Position numbers and translations under genes: made by a program. 64,000 nt of DNA from Chitinophaga sp. MM2321 (GTDB lineage Bacteria > Bacteroidota > Bacteroidia > Chitinophagales > Chitinophagaceae). Positions 1-6,495 of this stretch are shown here, piece by piece; positions within the stretch are counted from its first letter, which is position 1; every line of letters starts with the position of its first letter. A model generated the notes under the pieces. That model saw only the letters and a list, made by a program, of their open reading frames with translations. It did no database searches and was not told the DNA's origin. The stretch covers positions 6,714,473-6,778,472 of the forward strand of contig NZ_OZ035533.1 of NCBI RefSeq assembly GCF_964033635.1, given 5' to 3'.

Positions 1-30
1 GAATCTATTGGAACCAGAAAAAAACACGAA

Positions 31-86
31 TTAATAATTCCTTAACACTGGAGTAATATAAAAGTAATATAGCGTTTTTTTCTTTG
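31..86 (+). promoter_or_regulatory. PHO-box-like array and promoter (copy 1)
   Basis: Four TTAACA-type hexamers start at 31 (TTAATA), 42 (TTAACA), 53 (GTAATA) and 64 (GTAATA), exactly 11 bp apart. After a 9-bp gap comes TTTCTTTG (79-86), one mismatch from the Bacteroidota -10 consensus TAnnTTTG. The same geometry recurs before the next three genes. An 11-bp direct-repeat period just upstream of the -10 is typical of PhoB/PhoP-type response regulators. That PhoB is the regulator here is inference. Confidence 0.75.
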
Positions 87-144
87 CATTGAAAATTTGG
101 ATCATAGACAGGAGCCTACAGCCTGTACATACTTAGCTAATTTG

Positions 145-975
145 ATGTCCGATAAACGCCCATTAGATATTGTCGTTATTTCCGATGTACATCTCGGGAT
201 TTATGGTTGTCATGCCAAAGAACTTATCCAGTACCTGGATAGCATAGATCCCCGGATCATGGTGCTGAACGGGGATATTATCGACATCTGGCAGTTCAGT
301 AAACGGTATTTCCCCAAGTCACATACCAAGGTGATCAGGAAGATCCTGAAAATGATCGGCAAGGGAACCGAAGTGTACTATCTCACCGGTAACCACGATG
401 AAGCCCTGCGTAAGTACGCCGGTTTCGAGCTGAGTAACTTTACCATCGACAACAAGCTGGTGCTGGAAGTAGATGGCAAACGGCACTGGTTCTTTCATGG
501 CGACGTATACGATGTGACCATGAAAAACTCCAAATGGCTCGCGAAGCTGGGGGGTAAAGGCTATGATCTGCTGATTATCCTCAACCGCCTGGTAAATAAT
601 GTGTTGGAAAGCATGGGGAGGGAAAAGATGTCTTTCTCCAAAAAAGTAAAGCAGGGAGTAAAATCTGCGGTGAAATTTATCTCCGATTTTGAACAAACCG
701 TGGCTGAAATAGCGGCAGACAAAGCGTTTGACGTGGTTTGCTGCGGACATATCCACCAGCCGCTGATCAAAGAAATGAAGGTGGGCGACAAAACAGTCAC
801 CTATCTTAATTCCGGCGATTGGGTGGAAAGTCTCACTTCACTGGAATATGCCAACCGGCAATGGTCCCTCTATCAACATCCTGTTACCAAAACAAAGATC
901 GTGTTACCCGAAGATGACGATGATGCTGCTCCCGGATGGGATGCCGCCAGGATTATTATATTCCCCGCTTCCTAG
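145..975 (+). CDS. Metallophosphoesterase, PlcP/LpxH-like (possible phospholipase C or UDP-diacylglucosamine diphosphatase)
   Basis: A 276-residue calcineurin-like phosphoesterase. The metal-binding blocks are all present: ISDVHLG, NGDIIDIW, GNHDE, FHGDVYD and CGHIHQP, followed by LNSGDWVES. The overall pattern, including GC after the first block, SH after the second and the CGHIH/GDWVES ending, resembles the PlcP phospholipase C family that strips phospholipid head groups under phosphate starvation. That family is usually annotated as UDP-2,3-diacylglucosamine diphosphatase. The frame is open back to a TTG at 97, but the predicted transcription start lies near 95, so the ATG at 145 (MSDKRP) is chosen. 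It is a stand-alone gene behind PHO-box-like array 1. The array supports the PlcP reading, but an LpxH-like lipid A role cannot be excluded. Confidence 0.8.
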   Translation: MSDKRPLDIVVISDVHLGIYGCHAKELIQYLDSIDPRIMVLNGDIIDIWQFSKRYFPKSHTKVIRKILKMIGKGTEVYYLTGNHDEALRKYAGFELSNFTIDNKLVLEVDGKRHWFFHGDVYDVTMKNSKWLAKLGGKGYDLLIILNRLVNNVLESMGREKMSFSKKVKQGVKSAVKFISDFEQTVAEIAADKAFDVVCCGHIHQPLIKEMKVGDKTVTYLNSGDWVESLTSLEYANRQWSLYQHPVTKTKIVLPEDDDDAAPGWDAARIIIFPAS

Positions 976-1031
976 TCTCTCTTATTATTTATATTTAAAT
1001 ATATTTTATATATTAATAATTTAATATTATT

Positions 1032-1087
1032 TTCACATAATCATAACAAGTGCTTAATATTAAATTAAAGGTAGACTGTTATGTTTG
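1032..1087 (+). promoter_or_regulatory. PHO-box-like array and promoter (copy 2)
   Basis: Hexamers start at 1032 (TTCACA), 1043 (ATAACA), 1054 (TTAATA) and 1065 (TTAAAG), each 11 bp from the next. A 9-bp gap leads to a perfect -10, TATGTTTG, at 1080-1087. Transcription should start near 1094. The first ATG of the open frame (1081) therefore lies inside the -10 box and cannot be the start codon if this promoter is used. Confidence 0.75.
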
Positions 1088-1146
1088 CCGGAATTATAAT
1101 GAAGTGTGGCGATATTGACACATTTGGACATGAAGAACAATACGCA

Positions 1147-1548
1147 ATGAAAGTACTGAAGTTACATCCGCTGATGACCATCTCCTTGCTACAAATGCAG
1201 CTCCAGCGTTTGTTATCCTGTAATGTGGCCGTATATGTACATCACTCCCTTGCCAATGCTTTTGATACTTTAAAAGAAGTTGGTTTTGAGGAAGATGACC
1301 TGGTAGAATTTCCGATAGATGAAACCCTGAGCGTACGGGCCTTTGAAGAAGAACTGGAAGAACGTTTTAATTTTTGCCTGGAACTGTGCAATAAGGACAA
1401 CAAACCCTTTTTGAACAAGAGCCAGCATTTATTCCAGCTATCTGCTGCTGCGCCGGATAAGAAAGAAGAACGTACTTTCCCGCTGGATATATCCCTTGAT
1501 ATACTGCTGAACAATAACCGGCAAACACCACCCTCCTTTTTGATGTAA
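1147..1548 (+). CDS. Hypothetical protein of a putative PHO-type regulon
   Basis: About 133 residues, no family recognised. No signal peptide is evident. The N-terminal half (KVLKLHPLMTISLLQMQLQ) is hydrophobic and helix-prone, the middle is acidic (VGFEEDDLVEF, EEELEERF), and the tail is polar and low in complexity. The frame is open from 1081, but the ATG at 1081 falls in the -10 element and the ATG at 1099 would leave about 5 bases of leader, so the ATG at 1147 is preferred. It sits alone between two genes with the same upstream array, so it probably responds to the same signal. Its role is unknown. A small cytoplasmic adaptor or regulatory protein is one guess. Confidence 0.55.
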   Translation: MKVLKLHPLMTISLLQMQLQRLLSCNVAVYVHHSLANAFDTLKEVGFEEDDLVEFPIDETLSVRAFEEELEERFNFCLELCNKDNKPFLNKSQHLFQLSAAAPDKKEERTFPLDISLDILLNNNRQTPPSFLM

Positions 1549-1634
1549 GGCTTATCATATATCGTATAGTCCGCACCGTTATTTTTTTTCGTGTGCCCCT
1601 TCCCGTTAACAATTCGATAAACATATCTTAACAT

Positions 1635-1690
1635 TTAACATGCTGGTAATACTGGCTTAACACTCCGTTAATCCACCAGAGATACTTTTG
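1635..1690 (+). promoter_or_regulatory. PHO-box-like array and promoter (copy 3)
   Basis: Hexamers start at 1635 (TTAACA), 1646 (GTAATA), 1657 (TTAACA) and 1668 (TTAATC), at 11-bp steps. A 9-bp gap leads to a perfect -10, TACTTTTG, at 1683-1690. A further TTAACA at 1628 is out of phase. This is the closest match to the repeated TTAACA motif of the four arrays and drives the TonB receptor gene. Confidence 0.8.
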
Positions 1691-1699
1691 CCAACGATA

Positions 1700-1738
1700 T
1701 TAAAACGGTATTAAAGCCGGATTAAAACAAAATTGAAA
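1700..1738 (+). promoter_or_regulatory. Second 11-bp TTAA array in the receptor leader
   Basis: Hexamers start at 1700 (TTAAAA), 1711 (TTAAAG), 1722 (TTAAAA) and 1733 (TTGAAA), again 11 bp apart, ending four bases before the GTG start. It lies downstream of the predicted transcription start and is out of phase with array 3, 32 bp from that array's last hexamer. It could be a second binding block for the same regulator or a chance AT-rich pattern. Confidence 0.45.
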
Positions 1739-1742
1739 TATC

Positions 1743-4565
1743 GTGAAAGGCATAACCGCTATCTCTGTACAAATCTGGATATTAACTGTATTTACCCTGA
1801 TCGCCAATGTTGCATTGGCCGGCGATCCTGCCAAGCTTACCGGCAAAGTAACGGATAAGAAAACAGGAGAAGCCCTGATCGGCGTTACCATTGTGGTACA
1901 AGGCACCGGCAAAGGCGCCGTAACAGATGTGGAAGGCCGGTATTCCATGATCGTTGAACCCGGAACTTACACCATCAATTTTAAATACATAGGCTACCAG
2001 ACAAAATCAGTTTCTGAAGTAGCTGTAAAGCCCACCGCACCTACACAGCTCAACATCATTATGGATGAACCCAAGTCTGAAGAGCTCCGCGAAGTAGTGA
2101 TCAGAGGTTCTTTCAAACAGGAAACCATCAATGCATTATATGCAGCACAGAAAAATAGTGCCGTCGTATCCGATGGTATCTCTGCTGATCTCATCAAAAA
2201 ATCGCCCGATAAAAATACCGGTGAAGTATTAAAACGCGTCAGCGGTACCAGCATCCAGGATAATAAATTTGTAGTGGTAAGAGGACTGGGAGACCGTTAC
2301 AACACCACGCTGATGAACAGCTCCGTACTACCCAGCACAGAACCTGATAAAAAAGCGTTTGCTTTCGACATCATCCCCGCTAACCTGATTGATAACATCA
2401 CGATCTACAAAACAGCTTCGCCTGATCTGCCTGGTGATTTCTCCGGTGGCGCCATCAAAGTAAGCACCAAAGATTTTCCTGATCAGCAATTCCTGGAATT
2501 AACACTGGGAACCGGTTATAATACACAAACAACGTTTAAAGATTTTTATTCCGGTCCGCCTAAAGGTAAGTTTGACTTCATAGGTTTTGATGATGGATCG
2601 CGTAAATTGCCTGCTGCATACAGCAATGTTAAAAACAATTATACCAATCTCGAAACAAGTCAGAAAATAGCGATCTCGAAAAATTTCTCCAATACCTATG
2701 GTGAAACCAAAGACGGACAAGCATTGCCACCACTGAGCGTACAACTCTCTATGGGCAACAGTTGGACGTTGAAGAACAACCGCAGGTTCGGATATATCTT
2801 CGCAGTGAATTATGGAAACAGTCAAACCCTGCGATTTAAGCAAAGAGATGCTTACCTGAATACAAAGGAACATACCTATTCCTACCACGATGAGATTTAT
2901 GGAAAAAACCGCAACCTCGGTAGTGTGCTCAACCTGGCATACACCTACGGTAAAAGCAAGTTGTCGTGGAAGAATTTTTACAACAACGATTTTAATGTAA
3001 ACTTCACGCGCAGGAATGGTTTCCAGTATGATGGCACCAACCTCACCACAGGTGTTTATAGTTTGAATAATGAAACCACCCAAAACGGATTATTTAATTC
3101 TGTATTGGAAGGGCAGCATCGATTGAAGTCTGAAAAGTTGCGCATTGACTGGAATGCCGCTTACGGACGTTCCTACAGAAATCAACCAGACCAGCGGATC
3201 CTGGCGTTTTTCCAGCGCAATCCTGACCAGCCTTTCTTCCTGCATCTTTCCAATGAAAATAGTCCGGCTGTAAACAGTGCAGGACGCGTCTTCTCAAATC
3301 TTAAAGAAAATATTTTCAGTGGTAACCTGAATTTTACGATGCCTTTCAAACTGTTAGGCGAATCACAACAATTTAAATTCGGAGGCGGAAAAGTTTACAG
3401 AGACAGGGATTTTTCTGTAGTGGCGCTTGGTTATGCCAGTAATGCCAATGGCGGAAGCGGTATAAATATTGACCTTGATAAAGACGTGAACCCCGGTAAT
3501 ATTTTCAGTAATGCCAACCTGGATAAATACAGCATCTTCCTCGCCAGGATTGATATGAATACGAAAGATTATGAAGGCATAGGCGATCTTAGCACCGGGT
3601 ACCTGATGCTGGATAACAGGCTTACCAATAACATCCGGCTGGTATGGGGAGCGAGAATAGAAAATTATCACCAGCAATTAAAAGCGGTTAATCAAAAAAC
3701 ACAGGATTACAACAATACAGATGTATTGCCATCTGCTAATCTGACGATAGGATTGAGCGAGCAAACCAACCTGCGTGCTTCCTTCTCCAAATCCGTGAAC
3801 AGAGCGGAGTTCCGGGAACTGGCCTCTTTCAGATATTATGACTACGAGAATGAATTTATTATCTCCGGTAATCCTGATCTGCAACGTAGCATCAATTCAA
3901 ATGCGGATCTGAAATTTGAATTTTTCCCGGGCGCCGGCGAGGTATTATCTGCTTCTTTGTTCTACAAGAAATTTAAAAATCCGATAGAGCAGGTTAACAA
4001 AGGAAACGATGTGCTGTCTTTCAGTAATGCAGATGCTGCAACAGATTTTGGTGGTGAAATTGAATTGAGAAAGAACCTCGGATTTATCAGTCAGCATCCA
4101 GTTTTCCAGGGACTAACTTTTTACACGAATGCTGCCCTGATCCATTCCTCTGTAGATCTGCAAGGTGTGAATAAAAAAACGCCGTTACAAGGGCAGTCGC
4201 CTTACCTGGTTAATGGTGGGCTCACCTATGCTTCGTCCAACAACGGCTTCTCTATGAATCTCCTGTATAACCGTATAGGACAGCGTTTGCGCTTCAGAGG
4301 TGAACAGGAAGGATTGGATACCTATGAGAAACCCCGTGATGTGGTGGATTTTCAGATCAGTAAAAAATTGTTTGGAAATGCGGGAGAACTGAAACTAAGC
4401 ATTGCTGATATTTTTGCGCAACCTGTTGCCTTGTATTACAAGTATCCCGGTAGTGATAAAACAGCTTACAATGCCGGTAATGATAAGGTCATCAATGCGA
4501 TGAAACCGGGAACTACTTTCTCTGTTTCCTTCCGGTATAATTTCATGCACCATTCCAGCAAATAA
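1743..4565 (+). CDS. TonB-dependent outer membrane receptor
   Basis: A 940-residue outer membrane transporter. A signal peptide (about 1-26, ending ANVALA) is followed by a carboxypeptidase-regulatory-like domain (about 30-112: LTGKVTDKKTGEALIGVTI, FKYIGYQ), a plug domain (about 115-250, with FVVVRGLGDRYN and GDFSGGAI) and a beta-barrel to the C-terminus. The start is a GTG; an in-frame stop lies three codons upstream, so no longer start is possible. The next gene is a surface lipoprotein with its own matching promoter, so the two probably form an outer-membrane uptake pair. The substrate is not shown by sequence. The shared PHO-like arrays suggest a phosphorus-containing compound. It is not a classic SusC, since no SusD-like gene follows. 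Confidence 0.9.
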   Translation: MKGITAISVQIWILTVFTLIANVALAGDPAKLTGKVTDKKTGEALIGVTIVVQGTGKGAVTDVEGRYSMIVEPGTYTINFKYIGYQTKSVSEVAVKPTAPTQLNIIMDEPKSEELREVVIRGSFKQETINALYAAQKNSAVVSDGISADLIKKSPDKNTGEVLKRVSGTSIQDNKFVVVRGLGDRYNTTLMNSSVLPSTEPDKKAFAFDIIPANLIDNITIYKTASPDLPGDFSGGAIKVSTKDFPDQQFLELTLGTGYNTQTTFKDFYSGPPKGKFDFIGFDDGSRKLPAAYSNVKNNYTNLETSQKIAISKNFSNTYGETKDGQALPPLSVQLSMGNSWTLKNNRRFGYIFAVNYGNSQTLRFKQRDAYLNTKEHTYSYHDEIYGKNRNLGSVLNLAYTYGKSKLSWKNFYNNDFNVNFTRRNGFQYDGTNLTTGVYSLNNETTQNGLFNSVLEGQHRLKSEKLRIDWNAAYGRSYRNQPDQRILAFFQRNPDQPFFLHLSNENSPAVNSAGRVFSNLKENIFSGNLNFTMPFKLLGESQQFKFGGGKVYRDRDFSVVALGYASNANGGSGINIDLDKDVNPGNIFSNANLDKYSIFLARIDMNTKDYEGIGDLSTGYLMLDNRLTNNIRLVWGARIENYHQQLKAVNQKTQDYNNTDVLPSANLTIGLSEQTNLRASFSKSVNRAEFRELASFRYYDYENEFIISGNPDLQRSINSNADLKFEFFPGAGEVLSASLFYKKFKNPIEQVNKGNDVLSFSNADAATDFGGEIELRKNLGFISQHPVFQGLTFYTNAALIHSSVDLQGVNKKTPLQGQSPYLVNGGLTYASSNNGFSMNLLYNRIGQRLRFRGEQEGLDTYEKPRDVVDFQISKKLFGNAGELKLSIADIFAQPVALYYKYPGSDKTAYNAGNDKVINAMKPGTTFSVSFRYNFMHHSSK

Positions 4566-4578
4566 TTACCACAGATAA

Positions 4579-4634
4579 ATAACAATTGCGTAACGCTCCG
4601 TTAAAGTTGGTTTAATATAGAAAACCAAATTTTG
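4579..4634 (+). promoter_or_regulatory. PHO-box-like array and promoter (copy 4)
   Basis: Hexamers start at 4579 (ATAACA), 4590 (GTAACG), 4601 (TTAAAG) and 4612 (TTAATA), 11 bp apart. The 9-bp gap leads to AAATTTTG (4627-4634), one mismatch from TAnnTTTG. The lipoprotein gene therefore has its own regulated promoter, not only read-through from the receptor gene. Confidence 0.75.
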
Positions 4635-4656
4635 TAATCAAATTATTATAATAGCA

Positions 4657-6024
4657 ATGACAAACAAAAACTTGTTTTTACTGGTAGCAACTGCATCCCT
4701 GTTTGCGGCTTGCAGCAAAAATGATAACAACGGTACAACGCCACCACCGGCTGCAGATAGTGACACCATCAGTGTGAGAGGTACTATCAGTGCCAACACT
4801 ACCTGGTCTAAAGATAAAGTGTACCGGTTGCGCGGTTATGTGTATGTTGATGCTCCTGCAACCTTAACCATTGAAGCAGGTACACAGATTATCAGTAACA
4901 GAGATTCTGCTGGTGTACTCGTGATTTATAAAGGCGCCAAAATTATGGCCAATGGAACAAAAGATGCGCCTATCGTATTTACTTCCGCTCATACTGATAA
5001 ACAACCAGGTGATCTTGGTGGTGTAGTATTGATCGGTAAAGCAACCGGCAATGGTAACCACGCAGAAGTAGAAGGTGATGTAAATGCCGCTCATAAAGCT
5101 TTTGGTGGTAACGATGATCACGATAATTCCGGTGTACTGAAATATGTAAGAATTGAATACGGTGGTAAAGCAACTGCACCCAATGATGAAATTAACGGGC
5201 TTTCCCTGTATGCTGTTGGTGATGGTACTGAGATCGATTATGTACAGGTGATCCGCGGACTGGATGATGCCTTTGAATTTTTTGGTGGTACTGTAAATGC
5301 CAAACACCTCATTGCTTACAGATGCGCGGATGATGATTTTGATTTTGATGATGGCTACCGTGGTAAGATCCAGTATGCTATTTCCATTAAGGATCCTGCT
5401 TTTACAGATGATAAAACCAAGGGAGATATATCCAACAATTTTGAAGTAGACAACACAAATGGTACTTCCAAACCATACACGGCTACACCGATCACACATC
5501 CTATCCTGTCAAACTTTACGGCGGTTGGTCCTAACAACGCAGCAAATACCAGTGCCTCCTATGGCTACGGTATGCGTTGGAGAAGAGGCGCACAGTTTGA
5601 AATGGCTAACTCTATTGTAGTGGGTGGTCAACTGGCTGGTCTTGATCTTGATGATGACCTGACGGCTACTTACTATAAAACGGGTATCAGCAAGTTTGAA
5701 AATAGTTTCCTGCATGCTGTTAAGGAACCTTTCAAAATCGACAAATTAGTGGATGCTGCTGTATGGACTGCTGCTGATCTTAAACTGATGGTAGAAGGCG
5801 CGAATATGAGCAAACTTTTTACCAATCCTGCTGATATCAAACTGACAGACCCTTTCAACATCGTTGCACCTAATGTGAAGCCACAGGCGGGTTCTGTAGC
5901 ACTTACCACAACAGGTAAATTTACCGGTGGTCTGGATCATGCATTCTTTGACAAGACTTCTTTTGTTGGAGCGATGGATGCGACTAATGACTGGACAGCT
6001 ACCTGGGCCAAGTTTGGCAACTAA
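4657..6024 (+). CDS. Beta-helix-like lipoprotein paired with the TonB receptor
   Basis: 455 residues with a lipoprotein signal peptide (lipobox FAAC, Cys19) followed by a low-complexity linker (NDNNGTTPPP). The body has repeating short strands with Gly/Asn/Asp turns (TLTIEAGTQI, APIVFTSA, GVLKYVRIEYGG, FEFFGGTVNAKHLIAYRCADDDFDFDDGY), suggesting a right-handed parallel beta-helix. Clusters of Asp could bind calcium or another cation. Proteins of this type are often encoded next to TonB receptors in Bacteroidota and are probably surface-exposed, but no reaction can be assigned. A strong hairpin terminator follows the stop codon. Confidence 0.75.
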   Translation: MTNKNLFLLVATASLFAACSKNDNNGTTPPPAADSDTISVRGTISANTTWSKDKVYRLRGYVYVDAPATLTIEAGTQIISNRDSAGVLVIYKGAKIMANGTKDAPIVFTSAHTDKQPGDLGGVVLIGKATGNGNHAEVEGDVNAAHKAFGGNDDHDNSGVLKYVRIEYGGKATAPNDEINGLSLYAVGDGTEIDYVQVIRGLDDAFEFFGGTVNAKHLIAYRCADDDFDFDDGYRGKIQYAISIKDPAFTDDKTKGDISNNFEVDNTNGTSKPYTATPITHPILSNFTAVGPNNAANTSASYGYGMRWRRGAQFEMANSIVVGGQLAGLDLDDDLTATYYKTGISKFENSFLHAVKEPFKIDKLVDAAVWTAADLKLMVEGANMSKLFTNPADIKLTDPFNIVAPNVKPQAGSVALTTTGKFTGGLDHAFFDKTSFVGAMDATNDWTATWAKFGN

Positions 6025-6072
6025 AATTTGTATAAGTATTTAATATTTATAGATTTCATAAGCTGTATTTAT

Positions 6073-6104
6073 ACCGTCCCGGTTTTCACCGGGACGGTTT
6101 TTTT
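6073..6104. terminator. Bidirectional terminator between convergent genes
   Basis: A perfect 10-bp stem (6073-6082 with 6089-6098; arms ACCGTCCCGG and CCGGGACGGT), a 6-base loop and a run of seven T. It ends the lipoprotein gene and overlaps the 3' end of the YHS gene on the other strand. Confidence 0.9.
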
Positions 6105-6384
6105 ATTTCTTCAGCCTTGCCATAAATTTTTCGGGATTTTTTTCAAATACGCCTTTGCAGGTGGTGGAGCAAAAATGAATGGTGTCGCTTTGGTAAACAG
6201 TCCATTCCTTATAGCTGGTGTCATAAGGCATGCGGCATACGGGATCGGGCCATTTGTCGCTCACTACAGCCTGTTCAGGCGCTGGCGCTTCGGGCATGGG
6301 CGTATCTTGTGCGTCTGTGGGTTTGCTGCTTTGATTGCATGCGAAAATGAATAATGTGCTACAGGCCAGTATAAAAAGTTTCAT
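6103..6384 (-). CDS. YHS-domain lipoprotein
   Basis: A 93-residue secreted protein. The signal peptide ends in a lipobox (FIFAC, Cys16), followed by a Pro/Ala-rich linker and a YHS domain (about 45-92) with DPVCRMPYD and FCSTTCKGVFEKNPEKF. The three cysteines match the metal-binding pattern of YHS proteins, which are often linked to copper or other heavy metals. It probably sits in the periplasm or at the membrane surface and binds a soft metal ion. It is likely monocistronic, since a 35-bp hairpin lies 17 bases upstream of its start and separates it from the M13 peptidase gene. The metal is not known. Confidence 0.8.
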   Translation of the reverse strand: MKLFILACSTLFIFACNQSSKPTDAQDTPMPEAPAPEQAVVSDKWPDPVCRMPYDTSYKEWTVYQSDTIHFCSTTCKGVFEKNPEKFMARLKK

Positions 6385-6400
6385 GATTTTAATTGGATTG

Positions 6401-6483
6401 TTTGATAATTTATTTATTTAGATAGTTTGTTTCAGCATAGATCTTTTTCTGAAACAAACTATCTAAATAAATAAATCATCAAA
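6401..6483. repeat. 35-bp inverted repeat (hairpin)
   Basis: Arms at 6401-6435 and 6449-6483 are complementary over 35 positions with one mismatch, around a 13-base loop. It lies just after the stop codon of the M13 peptidase gene (minus strand) and 17 bases before the start codon of the YHS gene. It is AT-rich and has no long T-run, so it is not a standard intrinsic terminator. It may end or stabilise the upstream transcript. Confidence 0.85.
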
Positions 6484-6495
6484 TGACTAAATAAT

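Noticed and set aside
97..144. Upstream TTG start for the phosphoesterase
   Set aside because: It would begin at or before the predicted transcription start, and family similarity begins after the ATG at 145.
6028..6354. Plus-strand frame over the YHS gene
   Set aside because: It runs through the terminator hairpin at 6073-6098 and the opposite strand encodes a clear YHS lipoprotein.
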